A DNA stretch of 64,000 nt from Candidatus Promineifilum breve. GTDB taxonomy: Bacteria > Chloroflexota > Anaerolineae > Promineifilales > Promineifilaceae. The translations under genes and the position numbers were made by a program. The notes beneath the pieces were generated by a model. That model ran no database searches and was not told where the DNA came from. It worked only from the letters and a program-made list of their open reading frames with translations. The DNA lies in the NCBI RefSeq assembly GCF_900066015.1, contig NZ_LN890655.1, positions 124,001 through 188,000 on the forward strand, written 5' to 3'. Position 1 is the stretch's first letter, and the number at the start of each line of letters is the position of its first letter. This document shows positions 1 to 7,969 of the stretch, one piece after another.

Positions 1-1216
1 AGTCGAGCACCGGTACGCCAAAGGCGTCGGTCTCGCTCGTGCCGGCCTCGATGGCCGCCATCAGCTTGTCGAAGCCGAAAATGGTCACGTGCGGGTCGAG
101 CTTGCCGGCCACGACCATGAACTCGCCATCGGGCGTCACGTCCACGCCGTGGGGGCTTTTCGGCTCCGGCACGAAGTAGAGCAGACCCTCAGCGATAGCC
201 GTTTCGAGGGTGATAACCGGGAAGTCGTTGATCATCTCCACGTTGCCGGCCGCGTAGACTTCCTTGGCCTTCTCCAGGTTGAAGACGTGGAGATAGTCCA
301 TGTCGCGCTGGCTGGCGCCGGACTCAAAGGGCGGGTTGCCCAGTTCCACGCCGCCGGTCGCCATCTCGGTGTTGATCGAGTTGCAGAACACCCAGCCTTC
401 GCTGACCAGCTTGCCGCTGTCGCACAGGTCTTGCCAGTAGGGCGGCAATTCGATGGCGAACGATTGCGCCGTATCGATGCGGCCCTTTTCGCGATCGAAC
501 TTCCAGAAGGTGATCATGCCGCGATAATCTTCTTCATAGTTCTCGATGGAACTGTAGGCGAAGCCCAGGGGCATGGCGTACTGGCCGCCCTCGACGATGT
601 AATCGGTGTCGGGGGTGACGAACGTGCCGCCGTGGTCGCTCAGGGTGATGGGGTTCTTGACGATCTGCTTGACGTCGAAGTCGCGCAGGTCGATGACGGC
701 CACGCGCGCATTGGCCTTGTCGTTGATGAACAGGAAATCGCCGTCATAGTCGCCATCCATCTCGCTAAGCGCCGGGTGATGGGTATCGGCCCAGGTCAGC
801 GGCGAGCCGTCGGGCGTCAGGCCACCTTGCTCCAGGACGCTCATCGTCCCCAGCTCCCCATAACCGAAGCCCTGCCACGGTTCGGGGGTGAAGACGGCAA
901 TCTGCTTGATGATACGCATCGATGGCAGACCGATAACGTATACCTGACCCGACTGGCCGCCCGAAGCGAATTGATAATATTCGTCGTGCTTGCCGCTGGG
1001 CGTGTAGGTTTTCACGGCGGCGGCGATATCGGCCGGCGTCAGGCCACGCGCCTCGGCAATGGCGTTGATGTCCTCCGTGGCTCCGGCGACTTGCGCCCCG
1101 GAGGCTGCTTGTTCGGCATTGTCTTGGCAACTAACGACCAGGACGGCCATGGCCGCCAGGATCATCAGTACCGTGACCAACAGCAGCGGTCGTGTTGATG
1201 ATCGGTTGAGTTTCAT
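1..1216 (-). CDS. nosZ: Nitrous oxide reductase NosZ, lipoprotein/Sec type, 3' end cut by window edge
   Basis: Catalyses N2O + 2e- + 2H+ to N2 + H2O outside the cytoplasmic membrane, the last step of denitrification. The reverse strand is open from the ATG at 1216 to the window edge (405 residues). Residues 11-30 form a hydrophobic signal ending in a lipobox-like VVSC (Cys30), as in Sec-dependent clade II enzymes; no twin-arginine motif is seen. The beta-propeller motif around DTHHP (His146/His147) followed by MDGDYDGDFLFINDKANARV is characteristic of NosZ, and a later SPHGVDV gives another expected copper-cluster histidine. The C-terminal CuA cupredoxin domain lies outside the window. A GGAAG/AGGAG region precedes the start. 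The gene follows a Crp/Fnr regulator on the same strand. Recognition of the family is firm; clade II is inferred from the signal type. Confidence 0.93.
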   Translation of the reverse strand, partial: MKLNRSSTRPLLLVTVLMILAAMAVLVVSCQDNAEQAASGAQVAGATEDINAIAEARGLTPADIAAAVKTYTPSGKHDEYYQFASGGQSGQVYVIGLPSMRIIKQIAVFTPEPWQGFGYGELGTMSVLEQGGLTPDGSPLTWADTHHPALSEMDGDYDGDFLFINDKANARVAVIDLRDFDVKQIVKNPITLSDHGGTFVTPDTDYIVEGGQYAMPLGFAYSSIENYEEDYRGMITFWKFDREKGRIDTAQSFAIELPPYWQDLCDSGKLVSEGWVFCNSINTEMATGGVELGNPPFESGASQRDMDYLHVFNLEKAKEVYAAGNVEMINDFPVITLETAIAEGLLYFVPEPKSPHGVDVTPDGEFMVVAGKLDPHVTIFGFDKLMAAIEAGTSETDAFGVPVLD

Positions 1217-1280
1217 GAATCTTCCATTTCTCCTGTTTCGACGCGCCCCATTAGGGCGTCGCGATAGATAGGGTTAGCAA

Positions 1281-1332
1281 TGGTGACAGGATAGCGGAAA
1301 AGGGGTGGCGGTTCTTTGCAATAATGCAAAGA
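1281..1332 (-). promoter_or_regulatory. Predicted Crp/Fnr-type operator and promoter of nosZ
   Basis: A perfect inverted repeat, TCTTTGCA-ATAA-TGCAAAGA, occupies 1313-1332; its core TTGCA-N4-TGCAA has the exact half-site spacing of FNR-family operators (TTGAT-N4-ATCAA). Reading towards nosZ, a -10-like TATCCT lies at 1293-1288, placing the start of transcription near 1281 and the operator centre at about -41.5, the classical class II activator position. No good -35 hexamer is seen, as expected for an activated promoter. The geometry is read from sequence; use by the adjacent regulator is inferred. Confidence 0.6.
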
Positions 1333-1380
1333 GGGGCGGGGGAGCAGGGGGGCGGGGGAGCAGGGGAGAAAGAGGGAAAG
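1331..1380. repeat. G-rich short tandem repeat (GGGGAGCA-like)
   Basis: Degenerate tandem units of GGGGAGCAGGGG/GGGGGAGCAGG type lie between nosZ and the Crp/Fnr gene and directly abut the nosZ operator. The same units occur inside two methyltransferase genes at 51278-51313 and 52504-52592, so this is a dispersed family. Confidence 0.7.
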
Positions 1381-1394
1381 GGTAAACCAGTTAG

Positions 1395-2132
1395 CTATGA
1401 TTTCGTGGGCGTTTGGCCGGGGTGGGGGATGTCTTCGGCCAGGACGACCAGTTCGTGGGCTTTCAGGAGGGTGATTTTCTTGCGGCCGGTGGCGATGAGG
1501 CCGTCGCTTTCCCATTTGCTGAGGATGCGGCTGACGTTGTAGAGGTTCGTGCCGGTCATCTGGGCCAGGTCTTCGCGGCTCAGGGGCATGTCGATCAAAA
1601 CCCCCTCCTCCGTGCGGCGGCCGAATTGCCGCACCAGCCGCATCAGCGCCCGCGCCACGCGCTGCTCCACGCGCTGCGTCGCCAGCTCCTGGAAGCGGCT
1701 CTGCATCTGGGCGAAGCGCCGGCCGACCATATTCAGCCCGTTGAGGGCCAACTGCGCGTTGTGTTGCATCAGGTCGAGCATCGTCTCGCGCCGCCAGCCA
1801 ACGGCCAGACACGGCTCGATGGCCTCGGCCGATAGCGGATAGGGCAGTTCGTTGAGGGCCATCACGATCCCCAGCCCTTCGCCCGGCCCGAAGTAATTGA
1901 CGATCACCTGATGCCCATCACTCGTCACCTGCGATAGCTTGGCCCGCCCACTGACAAGCACGTAGAGCATGGTCGATTCTTCCCCCTGGTGGAAGAAAAA
2001 GCTGCCGGGTGGTGTCTCATAGAGCCGGCCGGCGGCGGTGATGCGTTCGCATTCCTCCTCACTGAGGTCATGGAACAAGGCGCAGCGGCCGACGGCCTCA
2101 CAGAGATTGGCAGTGTGTTGCATGGAAACCAT
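1395..2132 (-). CDS. Crp/Fnr family transcriptional regulator
   Basis: Dimeric DNA-binding activator. Residues about 15-130 form the cyclic-nucleotide-binding beta-barrel, followed by a long dimerisation helix and a C-terminal winged helix (about 170-225) with LSREDLAQMTGTNLYNVSRILSKW. In FNR and CRP the recognition helix carries a Glu four residues before the conserved Arg; here that position is Tyr (LYNVSR), so operator specificity may differ. Four cysteines exist (C11, C17, C28, C108) but their spacing does not match FNR's C-x2-C-x5-C plus distal Cys, so an Fe-S cluster is uncertain. A second in-frame ATG at 2123 lies 9 nt after a -10-like TAAGAT and could be the true start. Position directly upstream of nosZ suggests control of N2O respiration, similar in role to Dnr/NnrR proteins; effector unknown. 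Confidence 0.88.
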   Translation of the reverse strand: MVSMQHTANLCEAVGRCALFHDLSEEECERITAAGRLYETPPGSFFFHQGEESTMLYVLVSGRAKLSQVTSDGHQVIVNYFGPGEGLGIVMALNELPYPLSAEAIEPCLAVGWRRETMLDLMQHNAQLALNGLNMVGRRFAQMQSRFQELATQRVEQRVARALMRLVRQFGRRTEEGVLIDMPLSREDLAQMTGTNLYNVSRILSKWESDGLIATGRKKITLLKAHELVVLAEDIPHPGQTPTKS

Positions 2133-2310
2133 ATCTTATCACAAGTGGTGCATCCGAACGCCATTATTTCGCCTACCAACCCCGCCTGAACGGCGGCCAC
2201 TTGATGCTTGACGCCCCCTATATCCCATATTATGATTCAGGTTAAAGCATTCGTCCGGCGTTACCTTATGATACATACACCTCGGCCGGCGAATCAGAGG
2301 AGCACAACGC

Positions 2311-3480
2311 ATGGAGACCATCTTCACCCGCCGCGCCTGGCGTGGCGCCGCCCTGGTGCTGGCTTTTGTCATTCTGGTTCTGGCCGGCCGCCCGGCCCAT
2401 GCCCAGGATGCCCAGTGGCTCGGCCAGTTCTGGAACAACCGCGATCTCGGCGGCCCGGTCGTGTTGACCCGCTGGGAAAACAATATCGATTTTAACTGGG
2501 AAGGCGGCTCGCCCGATCCGCGGATCAATTCCGACAACTTTTCCGCGCGCTGGACGCGGACGGTCAACTTCGCGCCCGGCAACTACCGTTTCTTCGCCAC
2601 GATGGACGACGGTATGCGCATCTGGGTCGATAATCAGTTGGTCATCGACGCCTGGCAAGATAGCCAGGAGCGCACGGTCACCTTTGACCGCTTTATGAAC
2701 GGCAACCACGCCATTCGGATCGACTATTTCGAGGCCGGCGGTATGGCCGTGGCCCGCTTCAATTGGCAGCTTCTGGCCGGCGGCGGCGGCGGCCAATTCT
2801 TCCCCAACTGGCAGGCCCACTATTTCAACAACACCACCCTCTCCGGCGCGCCGGTGCTCGTTCGTGACGAGGCCCGCATCAGCACGAATTGGGGCTTTGC
2901 CTCGCCCGGCCCCGGCGTCAATCCCACCTTCTGGTCGGCGCGCTGGACGCGGCAGGTCTCGGCCGAGGCCGGTCAATACCGTCTTATCCTGACCAGCGAT
3001 GACGGCTCGCGCATCTTTATCAATGATCAGTTGGTGCTCGATAACTGGCGCGAGCAGGCCCCGACCCGCCGCGCGGTGGATTACTTCACCAACGGCGGCG
3101 TGCTCAACGTGCGGGTTGAGTTCTTCAATGCCGCCGGCGCGGCGCAACTGACCGCGGAGTTGATCTCCGTCACCGGCGGGCTGACCTCGATCACCCCGCA
3201 ACCGCCGACCGGCGGCGGCAGTTCAGCCGCGTGCGTCACCACGCCCTCCGGGATGCAAGCGCAATCCATCGCCGCCACGCCGCTCAATGTTCGCCAAGGC
3301 CCCGGCACGCAGTTTGCCAGCCTGGGCACGCTGGCCCGCTGCCAGATCGTCCCGCTGACCGGCTTCCGTAACCCGGCCAGCACCTGGGTACAGGTTACCT
3401 TCAATGGTCAGACCGGCTGGGCATCGGCTCAGTTCCTCAATCTGGGGGCTAATATATCTTCCCTGGCCCCCACGAACTAG
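2311..3480 (+). CDS. Secreted protein with two PA14 domains and an SH3b domain
   Basis: Exported, probably carbohydrate-binding protein. A signal peptide (RRAWRG, hydrophobic stretch, likely cleavage after AHA) is followed by two PA14-type repeats (about residues 33-150 and 165-285), each with WNNRDL/YFNNTTL openings, W-x-G sections and the D-D-G motif (MDDGMRIW, SDDGSRIF) that in PA14 lectins binds calcium and sugar. After a short Ser/Pro/Gly linker a bacterial SH3 domain follows (about 310-380, LNVRQGPGTQFASLG...GWASAQFL). A good AGAGGAG ribosome-binding site precedes the ATG, and a strong terminator follows at 3502. No catalytic domain is visible, so a cell-surface or matrix binding role is likely but unproven. 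Confidence 0.85.
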   Translation: METIFTRRAWRGAALVLAFVILVLAGRPAHAQDAQWLGQFWNNRDLGGPVVLTRWENNIDFNWEGGSPDPRINSDNFSARWTRTVNFAPGNYRFFATMDDGMRIWVDNQLVIDAWQDSQERTVTFDRFMNGNHAIRIDYFEAGGMAVARFNWQLLAGGGGGQFFPNWQAHYFNNTTLSGAPVLVRDEARISTNWGFASPGPGVNPTFWSARWTRQVSAEAGQYRLILTSDDGSRIFINDQLVLDNWREQAPTRRAVDYFTNGGVLNVRVEFFNAAGAAQLTAELISVTGGLTSITPQPPTGGGSSAACVTTPSGMQAQSIAATPLNVRQGPGTQFASLGTLARCQIVPLTGFRNPASTWVQVTFNGQTGWASAQFLNLGANISSLAPTN

Positions 3481-3501
3481 CTTCGTAAAGTAGACGCGCA
3501 T

Positions 3502-3537
3502 CAGAAGGCCACGGGGAAACTCGTGGCCTTCTGTTTT
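3502..3537 (+). terminator. Rho-independent terminator after the PA14 gene
   Basis: A near-perfect stem (CAGAAGGCCACG ... CGTGGCCTTCTG) with an 8-nt loop is followed by TTTT. It closes the PA14-gene transcript before the glycosidase gene. Confidence 0.88.
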
Positions 3538-3584
3538 CCGCCACTACTTCCGGCGCGGTTTCCCCCGTACCGGTGGTTGACAAT

Positions 3585-5420
3585 ATGAGAGTCTTCACTT
3601 CCCTGGTCCGCCATTCGACCAAAGCCACACGCATCTGGCCCTTGATCGCCATTCTGGTAGTCGCCTTCCTGCTGACCACTGTCGCGTCGTCCTATAGCCG
3701 GGCAGAGGAACAGCCGCGCGCCACGACCGCCGACGCGCCGGCCTATGGCGTCGTCTTCATCAGTTCGGCCGAAGACCGCGCCGCCGGCAGCGGCCGCACG
3801 CCCGCTTCCATCGCCCAACAGTACCAGAACGGTCTGATGACGGGCGCGGGCTGGAACCGCTGGCCCATCTACTGGAAAGACGTGGAGGAAATCCCCGGGG
3901 CGTTCAACTGGGTCGCGCAAGATGCGACCATTTTGGATGACCTGGCCCACGGCCTGCAAATCAATGCCATCCTGTTGGGCACGCCCGATCCCTACATGAC
4001 CGGCAAGCGCCTCAGCCGGCCGCCACGACCCCGGCCGGCCCAACTGAGCCTAAACGCGGCCGAACGCGCCACTCCCCAGGGCCTCTTCGAGCCGATCTTC
4101 GCCGACGGCAGCGACACCCCCGGCGCGGGCCAGACGCCCAACCCGGAGAACAAATGGGCTGTTTTCGTCTGGCTGGCGGTCAACCGCTATAAGCCCGGCG
4201 GCGAACTGGCCCAGGCCAATGGCTGGCCGGCCGGCGTCGGCGTCACCCACTGGGAGATGTGGAACGAGCCGGACCTCGACAGCTTCTGGGACGCGCCCAT
4301 TGAGGATTACGCCCGGCTGCTCAAGGTCGGCTATCTGACCGCCAAACAAGCCGATCCCAATGCCGTGGTGCTCTTTGCCGGCTTAGCCAATAACTTCGCC
4401 AAGATCAACTACTATCGCGACGTGCTGACGATCCTGGCCGCCGACCCGCAGGCGGCCGAACACGGCTTCTTCCACGACATCCTGGCGACGCATAGCTACT
4501 TCCACGCCTGGAAATCGTGGTACCACGTCTATCGCGCTTTGGGCACGATGCGCGATTTCGACCTCGATAAGCCCATCTGGCTCAACGAGTCGGGCGTCCC
4601 GGCCTGGGATGACTACCCCGGCCCGGTGTGGGATCCCGTGAGCGCCTTGCGGGCCACCACCGCCGAGCAGGCGGCCTACACGATCCAATCGGCCCTCTAT
4701 GCGCTGTACGCCGGGGCCGACAATATCTTCCATTTTCAACTCTACGACGGCTGCGGCAACCAGCCGGCCGGCACCGACTTCCCGCCCCACAATGGCGAAT
4801 TGTGCGACGAGAAAGGCCAATACCAGGGCAAGCCCTGCGCCGGCGACGCCAACGGCCTGTTCCGCAATCCGACGGATATGAGCTGCTTCACCCAACACCC
4901 GCAGCCGGGCAGCGCGCGGCCGACGCTGGCCGCCTTCCAGGTGCTGACGACCCACGTCGTCGATGTGGAACCGTATTGGCGGCGGCGGCCGGGCGAGGCC
5001 GGCGTCTGCCCCATGCAGCGGCCGGACGGCAGCATCTACCTGACCCCGCCGCAGGAGTGGATCGCCTTCTACCGCGAGGCCACCGGCGAGCGCATCGTCG
5101 GCCTGTGGTCATTGTGTGACCGGGACGAGACGGCCATCATCGACGCCACCAGCCCCGACGGCCGGGCTACCCTGGTCTACCCCGACGGCCATACCCAGCC
5201 CATCGCCGCCGTTGACGGCCATTACACCATCGAACTGCCCGCGGCCACCAACCGCAACCCCTTCCCCGGCCAGTCGGTGAACCCGCTGTTCCCGATTGGC
5301 GGCGCGCCGGTTCTGCTCATCGAGCAGGACAGCCGCACCATGCCCGAATTGCCCTACCGGCTCTATTTGCCGTCGGTCGTCGGCTACCCACCGGCGCCGG
5401 AATTGAAGGCGAGTGAATGA
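3585..5420 (+). CDS. Exported glycoside hydrolase-like protein (clan GH-A fold, GH39-like)
   Basis: Secreted or membrane-anchored protein with an N-terminal hydrophobic segment (about residues 15-38). The body resembles clan GH-A (beta/alpha)8 retaining glycosidases: the WEMWNEPDLDSFW motif carries the expected acid/base Glu after Asn, and PIWLNESGVPAWD carries the expected nucleophile Glu. A following segment rich in Cys and a C-terminal beta region end with LPYRLYLPSVV, which may be a sorting or surface-anchoring tail. I start at the ATG at 3585 because GGTGG sits 8 nt upstream; a GTG at 3573 is in frame. The stop overlaps the next ATG (TGATG arrangement), implying translational coupling with the acetyltransferase. 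Substrate cannot be told from sequence. Confidence 0.78.
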   Translation: MRVFTSLVRHSTKATRIWPLIAILVVAFLLTTVASSYSRAEEQPRATTADAPAYGVVFISSAEDRAAGSGRTPASIAQQYQNGLMTGAGWNRWPIYWKDVEEIPGAFNWVAQDATILDDLAHGLQINAILLGTPDPYMTGKRLSRPPRPRPAQLSLNAAERATPQGLFEPIFADGSDTPGAGQTPNPENKWAVFVWLAVNRYKPGGELAQANGWPAGVGVTHWEMWNEPDLDSFWDAPIEDYARLLKVGYLTAKQADPNAVVLFAGLANNFAKINYYRDVLTILAADPQAAEHGFFHDILATHSYFHAWKSWYHVYRALGTMRDFDLDKPIWLNESGVPAWDDYPGPVWDPVSALRATTAEQAAYTIQSALYALYAGADNIFHFQLYDGCGNQPAGTDFPPHNGELCDEKGQYQGKPCAGDANGLFRNPTDMSCFTQHPQPGSARPTLAAFQVLTTHVVDVEPYWRRRPGEAGVCPMQRPDGSIYLTPPQEWIAFYREATGERIVGLWSLCDRDETAIIDATSPDGRATLVYPDGHTQPIAAVDGHYTIELPAATNRNPFPGQSVNPLFPIGGAPVLLIEQDSRTMPELPYRLYLPSVVGYPPAPELKASE

Positions 5421-6004
5421 TGGACAAACCGATCCTGTTCGATTTCCCTTATAGCTTTGACACCGAACGTTTGACCCTTCGCGGCCCGCTGCCCGATGAC
5501 GCCATCCCTCTGCGCGAGGCCGTGTTGGAGTCGCAAGAGGAATTGAAGCCGTGGATGCCCTGGGCGATGAACGTGCTCACCGAGGAGGAGTATCGTGTGC
5601 GCGTGCGCGAGGGACAACTGAAGTTCCTGGCCCGCGAGGATTTGTGGATGATGCTCCTGCTGCGCGGCACGGACACCGTCGTCGGCGGCAGCGGTTTGCA
5701 TCGCATGGATTGGAACGTGCCCAAGTTTGAGATCGGCTACTGGGTGCGCTCGCGCTTCGCCGGGCAGGGCTACATCACCGAGGCGGTCAATGGCCTGACC
5801 GCCTTCGCCTTCGACACGCTGCGGGCCAACCGGGTTGAGATTCGCTGCGACGTCAAGAATACGCGCAGCGCGGCCGTGGCCCGCCGCGCCGGCTACACGT
5901 TGGAAGGGACGTTCCACAACGACGCGCGCGACCACTTCGACCAACTGCGCGATACCTACATCTTCGCCAAAATCCGGGAAGAAGGGGAATTAGCCACGGA
6001 TTAG
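5417..6004 (+). CDS. GNAT-family N-acetyltransferase (RimJ/RimL type)
   Basis: Acetyl-CoA-dependent N-acetyltransferase, 195 residues. The order ERLTLRGPLPDDAIPL (N-terminal beta strand), LLLRGTDTVVGGSGLHRMDW, FEIGYWVRSRFAGQGYITEAVNGL (acetyl-CoA pyrophosphate loop, motif A) and NTRSAAVARRAGYTLEGTF is typical of RimJ/RimL proteins that modify alpha- or side-chain amines of ribosomal proteins or small molecules. It overlaps the glycosidase stop by 4 bases. The last residues (LATD) and the TAG stop are encoded within the outer arm and body of a palindromic repeat that fills the junction with the convergent acyl-CoA synthetase gene, so the native C-terminus may have been replaced. Confidence 0.88.
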   Translation: MMDKPILFDFPYSFDTERLTLRGPLPDDAIPLREAVLESQEELKPWMPWAMNVLTEEEYRVRVREGQLKFLAREDLWMMLLLRGTDTVVGGSGLHRMDWNVPKFEIGYWVRSRFAGQGYITEAVNGLTAFAFDTLRANRVEIRCDVKNTRSAAVARRAGYTLEGTFHNDARDHFDQLRDTYIFAKIREEGELATD

Positions 6005-6083
6005 ACGGATTCAGATGGATTGAAACGGATTAATTTTTTCTTATCCGTGTTCATCCGGGAGCATCCGTTATATCCGTGGCTAA
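5990..6083. repeat. ATCCGT-type dispersed palindromic repeat at a convergent junction
   Basis: Outer arms TTAGCCACGGAT (5990-6001) and ATCCGTGGCTAA (6072-6083) are perfect 12-bp inverted repeats; between them run degenerate copies of ACGGAT and ATCCGT around a TTTTTT centre. It could act as a bidirectional terminator. It overlaps the 3' end of the GNAT gene and touches the acyl-CoA synthetase stop at 6085. Confidence 0.8.
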
Positions 6084-6084
6084 A

Positions 6085-7875
6085 TCATTCCGCCTCGTAC
6101 ATCTCCTCAATCTCGTCCAGGTGCATGTCGCAGATCGCCTTGCGCTTCAGCTTCAGGCTGGGCGTCATCTCGCCGCCTTCGACCGTGAACGGTTTGGATA
6201 GCAAGGTGAATTTGCGCACCTGCTCAACCCGCGCGAATTGCGTGTTCACGTTTTCGTCGATCTCGGCCTGGATCGCCTCGATGACCAGCGGGTGCGTATG
6301 GAGATCTTCGCCGGCGATGCCGTGGGCTTCGGCGAAGCGCAGCGCGGCGTCGGGGTCCAGGGTTAGCAGCGCACACAGATACTTGCGCCCCTCGCCCACG
6401 AGGACGGCCTCGCCCACCAACGACACGTTTTTCAGCGCGGCCTCGATATTGCGCGGGGCGATATTCTTGCCGCCGGAGGTAATAATGATGTCCTTCTTGC
6501 GGCCGACGATGGTCAGAAAGCCCTGCTCATCGAACCGCCCCAGGTCGCCCGAATGGAGCCAGCCGTCGATCAACGTCTCGGCCGTGGCCGCCGGGTCTTT
6601 GTAGTAGCCCATGAAGACGTTCGGCCCGCGCAATAGGATTTCGCCGTCAGGCCCCAGCTTCACCTCGCTGCCCGGCCACGCCTGCCCGGTCGCGCCGAAG
6701 ATGGTCGCTCCCGGCCGGTTGAACGTGGTCGGGCCGCAGCCCTCGGATTGGCCGTAGACCTCGTAGATGGTCACGTCCAGCCCGCTGAAAAACTCCAGGA
6801 TGTCCTTATTGATGGCCGCCGCGCCGGAAACGGCCACCCGGGTGCGACTGAAGCCCAGCAGCGGCTTGATCTTCGAGAAGACGAGGCGGTCGGCCAGGCG
6901 ATATTGGACAGCCAGCGCGCCGCTCGGCTCCTGGCCATGATTGCGGCCTTCCACCACGCGGCGGCCGACCGTCTGCGCCCAGTCGGCGATGCGCCGGCGC
7001 GCACCGTGGGCCTCGCCCAGCCGCTCGCCCACCCGATTGCGAAAGCGTTCCCACACGCCCGGCACGCCAAAGAAGATCGTTGGTTGCACCTCGCGCAAAT
7101 TATCGGGCAGTTGGGTCATCGATTCGGCATAATAGATGGCGAAGCCGACCGTGGCCGCGGTGTGGATGGTGAACATCTGCTCGGCAATGTGGGACAGCGG
7201 CAAGTAGGACAGCAGCACGTCGTTGGGAGTCAACTTGAAGAGCGCCTGCCCGTGATAGGCCGTCGAGGCCAGATTGTGATGGGATAGCATGACGGCCTTG
7301 GGCGGGCCGGTCGTGCCCGAAGTGTAGATTAGGCTCGCCAGGTGTTCCATCTCGATGGCTGCCATCCGCGCGTCGAGTGCAGCCTCGTCGATCGCCGCGC
7401 CACGCGCCAGAAATGCCTCCCAGGTCAGGACCATGGGGTCATCGACGGTCGTGCCGCGCATCATTACCGCCCAGCGCAGATGCGGTAAATCGGCTCGCAC
7501 TTCCTGCACCTTGTGCCATTGGCTCTCGTTCTCGAGGATGATAAGCGGCGCTTCGGAGTGGCCGAGGATGTACTTGACTTCCGACGGGCTATTGGTGGTG
7601 TAGATGCCCGCGCCGACGCCGCCGATCATCATTGCCGCTAACTGACCGATGGCCCACTCCGGCCGATTAAAGCCGAGCATACAGACAATCTGACCCGGCG
7701 CCACGCCGAGAGCGATCATGGCTTTGGCCGCCGTTCGCACCTGAGCGGTGTAGGCTTCCCAGGTGGTGGGAACCCAGGCCGAGCCGATTTTCTCGAAATA
7801 GGCCGGCGCGGCCGGGCGAATGCGGCGGTGTTGCTGGAATCGATCGATGATGCTGTCGCGCTGGGTGGGGGCCAT
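6085..7875 (-). CDS. Long-chain fatty acid--CoA ligase (AMP-forming)
   Basis: Activates fatty acids to acyl-CoA through an acyl-adenylate, at the inner face of the membrane. Features of the ANL superfamily: P-loop LIYTSGTTGPPKAV (A3), AVSGAAAINKDILEFF, YGQSEGCG (A5), LHSGDLGRFDEQGFLTIVGRKKDIIITSGGKNIAPRNIE (A7-A8), and the catalytic-lysine region near the C-terminus. Total of 596 residues fits the FadD15/plant LACS-like subgroup. I choose the ATG at 7875 because AGAGGAGA lies just upstream, although the frame extends 16 codons further. It is convergent with the GNAT gene and follows the phosphoesterase gene at a distance of about 94 bases. Confidence 0.92.
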   Translation of the reverse strand: MAPTQRDSIIDRFQQHRRIRPAAPAYFEKIGSAWVPTTWEAYTAQVRTAAKAMIALGVAPGQIVCMLGFNRPEWAIGQLAAMMIGGVGAGIYTTNSPSEVKYILGHSEAPLIILENESQWHKVQEVRADLPHLRWAVMMRGTTVDDPMVLTWEAFLARGAAIDEAALDARMAAIEMEHLASLIYTSGTTGPPKAVMLSHHNLASTAYHGQALFKLTPNDVLLSYLPLSHIAEQMFTIHTAATVGFAIYYAESMTQLPDNLREVQPTIFFGVPGVWERFRNRVGERLGEAHGARRRIADWAQTVGRRVVEGRNHGQEPSGALAVQYRLADRLVFSKIKPLLGFSRTRVAVSGAAAINKDILEFFSGLDVTIYEVYGQSEGCGPTTFNRPGATIFGATGQAWPGSEVKLGPDGEILLRGPNVFMGYYKDPAATAETLIDGWLHSGDLGRFDEQGFLTIVGRKKDIIITSGGKNIAPRNIEAALKNVSLVGEAVLVGEGRKYLCALLTLDPDAALRFAEAHGIAGEDLHTHPLVIEAIQAEIDENVNTQFARVEQVRKFTLLSKPFTVEGGEMTPSLKLKRKAICDMHLDEIEEMYEAE

Positions 7876-7918
7876 GTTGCTTCTCCTCTGTTCGCTTAAT
7901 TGACTGCTTGCTGAATGA

Positions 7919-7934
7919 GGCACTGCGCAGTGCC
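7919..7934. repeat. 16-bp perfect palindrome upstream of the acyl-CoA ligase
   Basis: GGCACTGC-GCAGTGCC lies 43 bases upstream of the ligase start and downstream of the phosphoesterase stop. It could be an operator or part of a transcription terminator; sequence alone does not decide. Confidence 0.45.
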
Positions 7935-7969
7935 GGCCGACACGGTTATCGATAAATAGCTAACCTATT

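Noticed and set aside
89-1198. Long plus-strand reading frame over the first 1.2 kb (369 codons)
   Set aside because: It is the shadow of nosZ on the opposite strand, where motifs are unmistakable; the plus frame has no known domain and is rich in His/Asp/Gly as expected of an antisense frame.
1395-2132. Classical Fe-S FNR
   Set aside because: Cysteine spacing does not match the FNR cluster motif and the recognition helix lacks Glu.
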